NCBI GenBank assembly: GCA_036558645.1
Contig: DATBFG010000006.1
Span: forward strand, 48,530 to 112,529
Direction of reading: 5' to 3'
DNA length: 64,000 nucleotides
DNA from: DATBFG01 sp036558645
Lineage (GTDB): Bacteria; Acidobacteriota; Terriglobia; Terriglobales; Acidobacteriaceae
The notes under the pieces were generated by a model that worked only from the letters and a program-made list of their open reading frames with translations, searched no databases and had not been told where the DNA came from. This document shows, one piece after another, positions 17,983 to 26,779 of this stretch (position 1 is the stretch's first letter; the number at the start of each line of letters is the position of its first letter). The position numbers and the translations under genes were made by a program.

Positions 17983-19287
17983 TCACAGCGTCTTCAGAAA
18001 ATCCCACAAAGCTTGCTGATCTGACGGTGACAAAGCTTTGTACCTCTGGATCACAGTGAGCGCTTCGCTTTGGATGTCATCCGAGTGGCTTCGAATCGCG
18101 GAATCAAGGGAAGTGGCAGCACCACTGTGCATGAAAAGGGTGCGGTACTGCAATCCCCACAAGGGCATGGTGCGCCACTGCGTGGCGGTGGCCTCGCCGG
18201 TATTTGGCTGCCCTTGCGGAATCACTCCTTTATCAGCGTTGCCCAGATCGTGTAGGAGTAGATCCGAGTACAGTGCTACCGTCTGGCCGCTTAGCGCCAC
18301 ACTCGGGAGCGTACGGCCAGTGAGATCTGTCTGTACGAGGACATTAGCTGGTGTTGTATAGCTCTGTTTATGACACTTGTCACAGCCCAGGGTCGTGAAA
18401 AGGGTCTTCCCTTGTTTGCATGAGTCGCCCGAACAATCTAGCGGAACTGCAGGCGCCAAGTAACGAATGAAGTGTGACAAAGGAAATATCCCCTTGCCCC
18501 CGCTTCCGCTATTGTTGTTATTGGGAGTGTCACTATTCTGCACGCAATTGGGATCAATCGGCTGGCCTTGGGGAAGATCCTCGTCGGGAACGAGCGGGTT
18601 CGTGATCCCTAAGTCATGAGCGAATGCGAAGGCAGCCATCTCCACCAGGTTCGCGATCTGTGCCTTCCTTCCAAACCTGCCCACCTTGTTGGCGGCGGCC
18701 GCGAAGAACTTGGGAACCAATGGCGCCGCCCCGTGGATTCCATCCGCCTGGTAGTTCTGCAGCTCGAATTCCGCCTGGGCCTGAAGATCAGCGTCTGAGA
18801 TCGCATCGATCAACCCGAAACCAAACACGGCGGGAGCCATGCGGTTCTCGATTGCGTTTGCGTCGGGTGGGATGTGCTCTCCGCCTTGAGTGCAATTCTG
18901 CAGAAAGGCCTGGTTGGAGCGGCTCTGGAGCAACAGGCCACCTTCGTTTTCACCGCTCGGGCCAGTCCCATCCAGTCGATCGAAGACACCACCCGTAACG
19001 TTGCCAAAGAACGTCAAGAGGCGGTTACTGCTTCCGCCGAGCACGGGCGTTTTGTGACAGCGCTGACAGCCGCCGTCGGTAAGGATTGGTCCGACACCTT
19101 CCTTCATTCCCCAAACTCGGTTGAACTGTACCTCGCCATTCTGGAAGAAGCCGGTTTCGACAGGCTTCATGTTCGGCAGAGTGCTCCCGATCTGCGCCGA
19201 AGCGGGTAACGCACCTTGTAAAACTGTTGGAAGAAGGGCAAGGCAGAGTAGACGAATACCGATATGGCGCGCTGCTGGCTGGGGCAT
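17983..19287 (-). CDS. di-heme oxidoreductase family c-type cytochrome (copy 2)
   Basis: 434 residues with AAGGAG upstream of ATG 19287 and a signal peptide ending near PASAQ. Haem sites are C74-x2-C77-H78 (CQRCHK) and a later CDKCHK. It shares with copy 1 the order and spelling of almost every conserved block (FNRVWGMKEGVGPILTDGGC, FGNVTGGVFDRLDGTG, YLAPAVPLDCSGDSC), so the two arose by tandem duplication. It differs by a longer insert near AELQNYQADGIHG that may alter the substrate pocket. The gap between the copies (17777-17982) contains a promoter for copy 1, so they can be expressed separately. Confidence 0.9.
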   Translation of the reverse strand: MPQPAARHIGIRLLCLALLPTVLQGALPASAQIGSTLPNMKPVETGFFQNGEVQFNRVWGMKEGVGPILTDGGCQRCHKTPVLGGSSNRLLTFFGNVTGGVFDRLDGTGPSGENEGGLLLQSRSNQAFLQNCTQGGEHIPPDANAIENRMAPAVFGFGLIDAISDADLQAQAEFELQNYQADGIHGAAPLVPKFFAAAANKVGRFGRKAQIANLVEMAAFAFAHDLGITNPLVPDEDLPQGQPIDPNCVQNSDTPNNNNSGSGGKGIFPLSHFIRYLAPAVPLDCSGDSCKQGKTLFTTLGCDKCHKQSYTTPANVLVQTDLTGRTLPSVALSGQTVALYSDLLLHDLGNADKGVIPQGQPNTGEATATQWRTMPLWGLQYRTLFMHSGAATSLDSAIRSHSDDIQSEALTVIQRYKALSPSDQQALWDFLKTL

Positions 19288-19467
19288 ACCTACTCCTTAC
19301 TTTCGTCTGGGGCCTGACTGGGGTAAGAAACACGTGGCTGCTGCTGCCATGGGTTCGCTTGGCATGAAATCAAAATCGAGGGACCGAATCCATCGGGAGG
19401 AATAGGTATAACGCAGGAGTTATAACTGGAGGTGATAGTAGCTCCGGTTGCGCGCCGTCTTCGGCCT

Positions 19468-21033
19468 TCAGGATAGGCCGCGTTGCCATTCTCGAAGCTT
19501 GAATCGCTGCAGTTTCCCGGTAGCGGTCTTCGGGAGTTCGGGCAGGAATTCCACCCATCGAGGCCGCTTGTATCCTCCCAGGGTCTTGGTCACACAATCT
19601 TGGAGTTCAGCGGCCAGCTTGTCATCAGCGCGAAAATCTGGATTGATGACGACAAAGGCCGCCGGCTTCAAAAGCTGATCTTTGTCTTCGCGACCAACGA
19701 CCGCCGCTTCTTTAACGGCTGGATGCATCAACAGAGCGCCCTCGACTTCAGCAGGACTCAGCCAGCGCCCATTGACCTTGAACAAATCGTCAGAGCGGCC
19801 CGCGTACCAGAGGTAGCCATCTTCATCCTGGTGATACTTGTCTCCGGTCTTTATCCACTCGCCCTCGATGGTGTTCTTGGTTTTCTCGTGCTGGTTCCAG
19901 TAAAAGGCACAGATGGAGTCTCCCCTAACAATTAGGTTGCCAATCTCGCCGGTTGGAACGGGGACACCGTTTTCGTCGATGATCCTCGCTTCATAACCGG
20001 GAATCACTTTTCCGCTCGATCCGGCCCTGACCTCACCCGGACGATTCGATGTCACCATATGCAATGCTTCTGTCGAGCCCAGCGCATCGAGAATCTCGAT
20101 GCCAAATCGATCCTTGAATCGTTGCCACAAGACAGCAGGAAGCGCCTCACCTGCAGAGATTGCGTGGCGGATGCTCGACAGATCAAACTCGGCGCCTGCG
20201 GGCGGCGGACAAGCCAGCAAAGCTGCATAGTTGGCGGGGACTGAGAAAAAGAGCGTCGGCCGGTAACGCTCGATGTTGGCATAGATCTCCTGAGGTGTAG
20301 GACGGGCCGGCGACAAGATGGTGGTGGCACCGGCTCCAAGCGGAAAATAGCCGGCGTTTCCCAATCCGTAAGCGAAGAAGAGCCGCGCAACGCTATAGCA
20401 ACGATCCTGTTCGCGCATCCCCAGAATGCCTTGTGCATACAGCTCTGAGCAAACGACCATGTCGTGATGAAGATGAACGCAGCCTTTGGGAAAACCCGTG
20501 CTTCCGGAGGAGTATAGCCAGAAGGCGGCATCATCTTTACTTGTAGCTGCTGCGTCCATCTCGGGTGACGCGACCTTAGTGATGTCAGCAAAATTAAGGC
20601 AGGCATCGTGTGATCCGCCGATGACAACAATTTTTTTCAAGTATGGGAGCCGCTCGCGCGGAATCGTCTGCAACTGCACGAGAGACGTCTCGCCTGCAAT
20701 GACGACGCGGGCACGAGTGTCGTTGAGGAGGTATTCGTAATCCTTCGAACTTAACAAAGGATTGGTGGGCACAGCGACTGCGCCAATCTTGATAGCTCCG
20801 AAAAAGCAGTAAAGAAATTCCGGAACGTCCTCAAGAAGAATTTGGACTCGCTCCTCCTGTCGGACATCAAGGGCGCGCAACGCGTTGCCCACCTGGTTGC
20901 AGCGCTCAAGCAACTCGTGGTAAGTAATGCGATCAGTTCCGGCCTCGATTGCAATCTTCTCTCCTCGCCCCTCGGCGACATTGCGATCGACGAAGTACGT
21001 GGCAACATTGAACACCTCAGGCAGGCTAATCAC
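19468..21033 (-). CDS. benzoate-CoA ligase-family acyl-CoA synthetase
   Basis: 521 residues, full length for the ANL superfamily. ATP-binding P-loop YSSGSTGFPKGCVH (about 172), motif GSTEA (about 315), GEWIKTGDKY and the hinge YAGRSDDLFKVNGRW, and the catalytic A10 lysine in PKTATGKLQRFK. The order and spelling (FFAYGLGNAGYFPL, SVPANYAALLA) fit benzoate/4-hydroxybenzoate-CoA ligases rather than fatty-acyl ligases, so it probably makes the CoA ester of an aromatic acid. The start is GTG. No ring-reducing or box-pathway genes lie nearby, so the pathway is unknown. Confidence 0.88.
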   Translation of the reverse strand: MISLPEVFNVATYFVDRNVAEGRGEKIAIEAGTDRITYHELLERCNQVGNALRALDVRQEERVQILLEDVPEFLYCFFGAIKIGAVAVPTNPLLSSKDYEYLLNDTRARVVIAGETSLVQLQTIPRERLPYLKKIVVIGGSHDACLNFADITKVASPEMDAAATSKDDAAFWLYSSGSTGFPKGCVHLHHDMVVCSELYAQGILGMREQDRCYSVARLFFAYGLGNAGYFPLGAGATTILSPARPTPQEIYANIERYRPTLFFSVPANYAALLACPPPAGAEFDLSSIRHAISAGEALPAVLWQRFKDRFGIEILDALGSTEALHMVTSNRPGEVRAGSSGKVIPGYEARIIDENGVPVPTGEIGNLIVRGDSICAFYWNQHEKTKNTIEGEWIKTGDKYHQDEDGYLWYAGRSDDLFKVNGRWLSPAEVEGALLMHPAVKEAAVVGREDKDQLLKPAAFVVINPDFRADDKLAAELQDCVTKTLGGYKRPRWVEFLPELPKTATGKLQRFKLREWQRGLS

Positions 21034-21191
21034 TGTTCCGTCACTCGATGGCTAATATTTTAGTTGCACCAGGAAAGCAGGCGCGCGTCGGTGGATGCGG
21101 CGGAGTATAGCACTCGACGGTTGGTTCCGACACCCCGCCGCTGGCGGGATACTCTGCCCTCGGCGCCCCGAACCATCAGCTGATCATGAAC

Positions 21192-24100
21192 TTAGTTTCT
21201 CGACGTCCATCCTGGCCCACGCAACACCTGCCCGGCCGTTACTCCTGTCACATGGCCGTCTTCATATTCCAGTTGTCCATTCACGAACACATATTTCACG
21301 CCGACAGAAAGCTCATTCGGATTTTCGTATGTCGCTTTGTCAATAATCGTATTCGGATCGAACACGGTGACATCCGCGAAATAGCCTTCTTTCAGCAAGC
21401 CTCGATCGCGCAGGCGCTCGCGCTGTGCCGGCAGAGACGTGATCTTCCGAATCCCCTGTTCGAGGGGAACGAGATGCTGATCGCGCACATAGTGGCCCAG
21501 AAATCGTGGCATACTCCCAAACGCTCGGGGATGTGAGTGAGGCTCAAACAGCGGTCCATCAAGCGACAGTTCGCTGGCATCCAAACCGATGCTCGTCCAT
21601 GGTTGTTTCAAGGCGTAGGTCAGATCCGCTTCATTCGCAATAAAGTAGAGAGCGCCGGTTTGAGCTTTATCGGCAATCACAAGATCGAACAAGGCATCAA
21701 GTGGGGCTTTCTTCTGCATGCTGGCAATTTTCGCGAGCGTTTTTCCATCGTATTGCTTGAGGTCGGAATTGTTGATTCCCGACACCAGCACACCACTGGC
21801 TCCGCCGCTGCCAAGATAGAGATTTTCCCAATCGGGATGCTCGCTGGCCATCTCGCGCTTAATGCGAGCGCGAACGTCAGGCTGGCGTAGACGTTCGAGC
21901 AGCTTTTCGGTTCCTCCCTCGGCCACCCAGGGCGGCAAGCTCGATGCCAGCGCCGTTCCTCCTGCAACGTACGGATACATGTTCGCGGTCACGTCCTGCC
22001 CCGCTTCGCGCGCGGCATTGATCTTGCCGACGATCTTCGGCATGGTACCCCAGCGTGGCTTACCAATTACTTTCAAATGGAAGATCTGGACAGGCAGGTT
22101 GGCTTCCTTTCCAATGCGGAGGGCCTCGTCGATAGCGGCGCTTTCACTCTGCCCTTCACTGCGCATGTGCGATGCGTAAAGACCACCGTATTGACCAGCA
22201 ACCTTGGCAAGTTCGATCAACTCCTCGGTTGTGGCGTAGTGTCCCGGCGGATAAATAAGGGCGGTGGAAATGCCGAAGGCTCCATCCTGCATCGCTTGCT
22301 CCACCAGGTCCTTCATCTTCTCGAGTTCTTCGGGACTAGGTTTCCGGTTCTCGTCTCCGAGAATTGCCTCGCGGACCTGCGCCGCGCCTACATAAGTTCC
22401 GATGTTAAGCGGAGTACCCAGCTTTTCCAGGCGCTTGAAATACTCATCCAGCGTAGACCAATCGATTTTCAGCTTGTATTGATCGAGGGCGGGTTGAATC
22501 TGACCTATCGTTCGCTCATTTTGCGGCGCAACGGAGCCTCCCTCGCCGGTAATCTCGCTTGTAATTCCTTGCGAAAGCTTGCTCAGTGAGCGATTGTCGA
22601 TCAGCAAGCTGAACTCCGATTGGCCCAGCGTGTCGATGAAGCCTGGTGACACGACCATTCCTGAGGCATCAATGATTCGATCGGCCTGCGCATCTTCCAG
22701 CTTGCCAATGGCTGCGATGCGATCACCGCGGATCGCGACATCCCCTGACACCCATGGATTCCCTGAGCCGTCGATAATTCTTCCGTTCCGGATGATTACG
22801 TCATACGATTCTCCCGATCCAGATCGAGCCCCTTTGCCTCCGGTGAATGTCGAATCGTATGCAGCTGCGGCGATTTCTCCCAGTGCCTGCCCCGCGATCT
22901 GCTGGATCGCTTCCGGATCGTCCATTGGCACGCCGACGTTGTTTACATAAAGCGCCACAATCAGCTTTTCGCCCTTTGCTGTCTCCATGTATCCGGCGAG
23001 GCCTTTGCCGGTGACGATGAGTCTCTTATTCAAGGCATCGTAGACAGCGTAGGTTCCCGTCTTTGCAAAGACGTGTCCGGCTGCAGGGGAATTGACCTGG
23101 ATTTTCGCCAGCGTCCCATCTTTTCCGAGAATCGGCAGACCCCGGTGAAAATCTTCGAAGCTCTGCTGCTGCGACATGTATAGAAGATAGCGGGTTATGA
23201 AATCTGGAGAGAAAAAGGCACTGCCTCCCGCGCCATCACTTTGCGCAGCGGCCTTCAGATCGAGGCCGGCCTTTTTCAGAAACCCATTTTCCAGGTCGAA
23301 GCCTGCCTGGTCGATATCTTTATCTTTTTTCGCAACGAGAGCGCCCAGCAGAAATGGCGCAGTGCTCGCGTGCAGATTCTGACTTACCTTCAGAGTGATC
23401 TTTACTTCTTCTTTGAGCGGCGGAGAAACGTGTTCGGCCAGCAGGTTCCCCGGTTTGTAATTCGCGGCAAGCGCCTTCCAGTCTGGCGACTCGAGGCTCA
23501 TAGGAAGCTTGATTTCCACTCCCTTCTCACGCAGAGCTTCAGCGAAGACCGTCGCCGCAAATCGACTGGGTTCCGGCACGGCATAGCTGTTCATTTCAAC
23601 CGGCTTTCCTAAGGGAACGTTGCCAGTCAAAGTAACGGTATGAGATCCATCCGGATTCGTTTTTTCATCAGCGAGATTGAACTCTGGCTTCGAGTCGGCT
23701 TTTCCCGTGGCAACTTGATTCACAAATTGCACGTAAGCAGTCTTGGGTGAGATCTGCAATTGGGCAGGAACGCCTTCTTTCGCCCCGGGGGCGGTCACAA
23801 TATCGATCACGTTGTCGTTTACAGCGATCGGAGAGATCACCACGTTCGTTCCCAGCTCGCGCTGCCCTTCCGGAAACAAACTGATGTCAACGAGAATACG
23901 TCCTTTGACCCGCTTTATTCCTTTATCAGCCACTTGCTTGGCCAACTGGCGAATCACCTGCAGCGGGTCTCCAAGGCCGCGGCTATCAGGTCCGCCGTAG
24001 GAGTGGTCCATGTTTTCGTACGCGAGCGTCTCATCCGCCTGGATGCGTCCCGAGAGGTTCGGATCACCAGCAGCGACAATGACGAGGTCGCCGTCGAGGA

Positions 24101-24425
24101 CGTTCTTCTTAGTCGTGCCAGTGTGATAAACCCGGGTATGAAAGCGATAGTCCGAACCGAGCGACTGCAACAGGGTTCCTTCTGTGACCAGCTTGGTCGT
24201 CGACCCCGGCACCATGAGCTTTTCGGCGTTCCATTGATACACCGGCTTCTTGCTGTCAAGCGAGTAAAACTCAATGGCGAAAGTCGAATGAGCGAACTCA
24301 GGGCGTCGCATGATCGCCTGAATTCGGTCTGCGAGACCGCGAGGCGTCTGGCAGAAAGCGATTTGTGAAACAAGCAGGCAATAAACGGTGCAGAGAATGG
24401 CCCTTGAAGGGATAGCTGGCTTCAT
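21192..24425 (-). CDS. DacB-type D-Ala-D-Ala carboxypeptidase fused to N-acyl-D-amino-acid deacylase-like amidohydrolase
   Basis: 1077 residues with an N-terminal signal peptide (AILCTVYCLLVSQIAFCQ), so the whole fusion is exported. Residues about 30-525 are peptidase family S13: catalytic S75-TT-K78, SQN at 348-350 and KTG at 455-457. After a Gly/Ser linker (about 526-540), residues 541-1070 are a D-aminoacylase-type amidohydrolase (VIIRNGRIIDGSGNPW, VSPGFID, H753 in LYASHMRSEG, H783 in IFHLKVIG). The HxH pair after GFID is missing (GFIDTLGQSE), and the GNCG cysteine of D-aminoacylases is GEGG here, so metal binding must differ. The fusion links removal of D-amino acids from peptides to hydrolysis of N-acyl-D-amino acids. 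It lies 65 nt after the racemase-like gene on the same transcript. Confidence 0.9.
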   Translation of the reverse strand: MKPAIPSRAILCTVYCLLVSQIAFCQTPRGLADRIQAIMRRPEFAHSTFAIEFYSLDSKKPVYQWNAEKLMVPGSTTKLVTEGTLLQSLGSDYRFHTRVYHTGTTKKNVLDGDLVIVAAGDPNLSGRIQADETLAYENMDHSYGGPDSRGLGDPLQVIRQLAKQVADKGIKRVKGRILVDISLFPEGQRELGTNVVISPIAVNDNVIDIVTAPGAKEGVPAQLQISPKTAYVQFVNQVATGKADSKPEFNLADEKTNPDGSHTVTLTGNVPLGKPVEMNSYAVPEPSRFAATVFAEALREKGVEIKLPMSLESPDWKALAANYKPGNLLAEHVSPPLKEEVKITLKVSQNLHASTAPFLLGALVAKKDKDIDQAGFDLENGFLKKAGLDLKAAAQSDGAGGSAFFSPDFITRYLLYMSQQQSFEDFHRGLPILGKDGTLAKIQVNSPAAGHVFAKTGTYAVYDALNKRLIVTGKGLAGYMETAKGEKLIVALYVNNVGVPMDDPEAIQQIAGQALGEIAAAAYDSTFTGGKGARSGSGESYDVIIRNGRIIDGSGNPWVSGDVAIRGDRIAAIGKLEDAQADRIIDASGMVVSPGFIDTLGQSEFSLLIDNRSLSKLSQGITSEITGEGGSVAPQNERTIGQIQPALDQYKLKIDWSTLDEYFKRLEKLGTPLNIGTYVGAAQVREAILGDENRKPSPEELEKMKDLVEQAMQDGAFGISTALIYPPGHYATTEELIELAKVAGQYGGLYASHMRSEGQSESAAIDEALRIGKEANLPVQIFHLKVIGKPRWGTMPKIVGKINAAREAGQDVTANMYPYVAGGTALASSLPPWVAEGGTEKLLERLRQPDVRARIKREMASEHPDWENLYLGSGGASGVLVSGINNSDLKQYDGKTLAKIASMQKKAPLDALFDLVIADKAQTGALYFIANEADLTYALKQPWTSIGLDASELSLDGPLFEPHSHPRAFGSMPRFLGHYVRDQHLVPLEQGIRKITSLPAQRERLRDRGLLKEGYFADVTVFDPNTIIDKATYENPNELSVGVKYVFVNGQLEYEDGHVTGVTAGQVLRGPGWTSRN

Positions 24426-24490
24426 TCGATTGTTTTCCTCGTGAACCCAGATCTGTTGTGCGTGGTTACCGTAGCAATCGTTGCTGATTC

Positions 24491-25612
24491 CTAAACCATT
24501 ACGCGAGCCTTCCAGTCTTGCTTGCGTACGGTGAGGCGTTCAATCAAATCTTGCCGGATGGAATATCCGAGTCCGGGCCCCGCAGGAACTTGAATTGTTC
24601 CATGGGGCGACACCTGAACCTCGGGCTCGATAACGTCTTCGGGCCAATAACGGCGGCTGGCAGAAACGTCGCCAGGAAGTGTGAAGCCGGGCAGAGTGGA
24701 CATCGCAATGTTGTGCGCTCGCCCAATTCCGGATTCCAGCATGCCACCACACCATACCGGAACAGAGTGGGCTCGGCAAACATCGTGTACCTGGCGCGCA
24801 CTGCTGTGACCACCCACCCGGCCAAGCTTGATATTGATGATCCGGCAAGCTCCCGACTCAATCGCTGCCTTGGCATGCTTCGCTGTGTTTATGCACTCGT
24901 CGAGACAGATCGAGGTCTTGATTTGTGACTGCAAGCGGGCGTGCGAGTGGATGTCGTCCCAATCGAGCGGCTGTTCCATCATCAGCAGATTGAACGCATC
25001 CAGTTGTCGCAAGTGGTCGGCATCCTGCAGATGATAGGCGGAGTTCGCGTCCACGGATAATCTGATATCCGGGAACTTCTTGCGCACAGCGGCTACAAAA
25101 TCCAGATCCTTGCCCGGCTTGATCTTCAGCTTGATGCGCTGATAGCCGCTGCCTAATTCTTCCCCCACCTTGCTCACCAGCGACTCGGGAGTTTCGCGAA
25201 TTCCCAGCGACACGCCGCATGCAATCTCGGTAAGAGTTCCGCCAAGCAACTTGGCCAGCGGAACTCCCTTGAGTTGTGCTTCCGCGTCCCACAAGGCATT
25301 TTCGATTCCTGCCTTGGCCATCTGGTGACCACGAATTCCTGCCAGCGCCGTAGAAACACCCGCAGCCTGATCGAGTTCCTTCCCAACTAATTGAGGGGCG
25401 ATGAAATCGGAAAGGACATGCCAGGCAGTCCCGGTCGTCTCATAGTTATAAGAAGGCATTTCCATGGCAGTGACTTCGCCCCAGCCGCTCACACCATCGG
25501 TCACGACTTCTACAAGCAAAATGCGGCGATCTTGCGTAACTCCGAAACTGGTCTCGAAGGGCGCCTTCAAACGCATGCGGATTTCGCGCAGGGTGATGAC
25601 TTCGATCTTCAT
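24491..25612 (-). CDS. enolase-superfamily N-acylamino-acid racemase / o-succinylbenzoate synthase-like enzyme
   Basis: 373 residues, full length for the MenC/NAAAR family. Active-site set visible: K161-x-K163 (KLKIKPG), metal ligands D188 (SVDAN), E213 (MMEQP) and D238 (CLDEC), and the second base K262 (NIKLGRVGG). Sequence alone does not separate o-succinylbenzoate synthase from N-succinyl/N-acylamino-acid racemase. No menaquinone genes are near, whereas the next gene encodes an N-acyl-D-amino-acid deacylase-like domain, so racemisation of N-acylamino acids is the better reading. First gene of the leftward transcript from the shared operator region. Confidence 0.88.
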   Translation of the reverse strand: MKIEVITLREIRMRLKAPFETSFGVTQDRRILLVEVVTDGVSGWGEVTAMEMPSYNYETTGTAWHVLSDFIAPQLVGKELDQAAGVSTALAGIRGHQMAKAGIENALWDAEAQLKGVPLAKLLGGTLTEIACGVSLGIRETPESLVSKVGEELGSGYQRIKLKIKPGKDLDFVAAVRKKFPDIRLSVDANSAYHLQDADHLRQLDAFNLLMMEQPLDWDDIHSHARLQSQIKTSICLDECINTAKHAKAAIESGACRIINIKLGRVGGHSSARQVHDVCRAHSVPVWCGGMLESGIGRAHNIAMSTLPGFTLPGDVSASRRYWPEDVIEPEVQVSPHGTIQVPAGPGLGYSIRQDLIERLTVRKQDWKARVMV

Positions 25613-25653
25613 GGTGGGCTCGAAGCCGCAGACGAACCGGGCTTCAGATCACA

Positions 25654-25682
25654 TTTGTAGAACCGAAGGGCGAGGCTGTCAA
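25654..25682 (-). promoter_or_regulatory. leftward promoter of the racemase-deacylase operon
   Basis: Minus strand: consensus TTGACA at 25677-25682, a 17-bp spacer and TACAAA at 25654-25659. Transcription would start near 25647, about 35 nt before the racemase ATG. Operator copy 1 lies just upstream of its -35 box. Confidence 0.7.
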
Positions 25683-25689
25683 CCCAAAA

Positions 25690-25704
25690 TGCACCATATG
25701 GTGT
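25690..25704. promoter_or_regulatory. operator copy 1 (inverted repeat)
   Basis: TGCACCATATGGTGT, containing the perfect 12-bp palindrome CACCATATGGTG (25692-25703). It is upstream of the leftward -35 box and between the two divergent promoters. The most likely ligand is the MurR/RpiR-type regulator encoded next to it, since that family binds such inverted repeats in its own promoter region. Confidence 0.75.
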
Positions 25705-25710
25705 TTCAGG

Positions 25711-25739
25711 TTGACAGTATGCACCACATGGTGTAAATC
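25711..25739 (+). promoter_or_regulatory. rightward promoter of the regulator-receptor-hydrolase operon
   Basis: TTGACA at 25711-25716, 17-bp spacer, weak -10 TAAATC at 25734-25739. Operator copy 2 fills the spacer, so a bound regulator would block RNA polymerase, giving autoregulation. Confidence 0.6.
25720..25734. promoter_or_regulatory. operator copy 2 (inverted repeat)
   Basis: TGCACCACATGGTGT, differing from copy 1 by one base and placed exactly 30 bp (about three helical turns) from it, on the same DNA face. It lies inside the spacer of the rightward promoter. Confidence 0.75.
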
Positions 25740-25774
25740 ATATTCGCCCCAGTTTCTGCTTCGTCCACAGAACC

Positions 25775-26779
25775 ATGGCCTTACAGGAAAATACGGCGCA
25801 CTCTTCCATTCCGGCGAACGGCACCGATCGACTGCGCCGCCCGTGGATGACAACTCTCGAGAGCCGTCTCTCCCAATCCAAGTCGTTGAATCGCAGCCGC
25901 AGCAAACTGCTCCGCTCCATTCTCGACAGCGCGGACGACAATTACTTTCTGTCTTCGCGCGCACTGGCCAAGCGCTACCAGGTCGACAAAGCGACGATCG
26001 TGCGCAGCATCCAGGCGCTCGGTTACTCCCGCTATGCGGAGTTTGCTGCCGACTTGCGTTCCCACTTTGTCAGCCGGCTTACGCCTTACACGTTGATGAA
26101 GTCGGCGGCGCGCGAAAAACGCAGCATCGCAGATCATGTTGAGCACAGCATCGAGATGGATGCGAGTAATGTGCAGGCACTCCGGTCGAGTCTGGATGTT
26201 CGCGAAGTGATCGGACTTGCAAGGCGTTTGCACCGCGCCCGCAGGATCATGGTCGTCGGCGTAGACTTTGCCGCCTCCCTCTCTTCCCTGCTTGCCTACG
26301 CGCTGGTCTCACTTGGGTATGACGCCGAGGCCCCTACAGGATCAATGGGCAACCTGCACCAAAAGGTCAGTTTATTAGGCCACCGAGACCTGCTGATCGC
26401 CTTTAGCTTCGGACGATGCCTACAGGTCACGGTCGATGCCGTAGTGCACGCCCGCGAGAATCAGGTTTTTACCTTTGGCATCACCGACACGGATAAGACC
26501 CCCTTGGCTCAATTTTGTGACTCTTTCTGGGTGGCATCGATTGCGAACCCCTCCTTTCTCGGGTCCTACGTGGCGCCGCTAGCAGCCATAGATGCGCTGC
26601 TGGTGGCTTGCGCCCATATCCAACCAGAACGCTCACTCGCGCTTTTGCGCCGCAAAGATCAGGACTCACAAGCTCGCTGGTACTCCCCTAAGGCAGCGGA
26701 AGACCGAAGTCACACCAGTCGCCGTGGAAAGAAGGAAAACGACCATGCTCTCAAACAAGACTCGCATAGCAGTTCGTAG
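25775..26779 (+). CDS. MurR/RpiR-family transcriptional regulator
   Basis: 334 residues. An N-terminal HTH_6 domain (about 25-105; SSRALAKRYQVDKATIVRSIQALGY) is followed by a SIS sugar/phospho-sugar-binding domain (about 140-290; RIMVVGVDFAASLSSLLAYAL, DLLIAFSFGRCLQVTVDAV). The family contains MurR, the repressor responding to MurNAc-6-phosphate, and regulators of sugar-phosphate and amino-acid catabolism. The first 24 residues and the tail after about 300 look unstructured; an alternative start is ATG 25847. It is transcribed from the promoter that holds operator copy 2 and overlaps the receptor gene by 35 nt, so it is probably the local regulator of both divergent operons. Confidence 0.9.
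   Translation: MALQENTAHSSIPANGTDRLRRPWMTTLESRLSQSKSLNRSRSKLLRSILDSADDNYFLSSRALAKRYQVDKATIVRSIQALGYSRYAEFAADLRSHFVSRLTPYTLMKSAAREKRSIADHVEHSIEMDASNVQALRSSLDVREVIGLARRLHRARRIMVVGVDFAASLSSLLAYALVSLGYDAEAPTGSMGNLHQKVSLLGHRDLLIAFSFGRCLQVTVDAVVHARENQVFTFGITDTDKTPLAQFCDSFWVASIANPSFLGSYVAPLAAIDALLVACAHIQPERSLALLRRKDQDSQARWYSPKAAEDRSHTSRRGKKENDHALKQDSHSSS

Noticed and set aside
21132..21146. GC-rich hairpin (CCCGCC/GGCGGG) after the fused deacylase gene
   Set aside because: There is no T-run on either side, so it is not a convincing intrinsic terminator.
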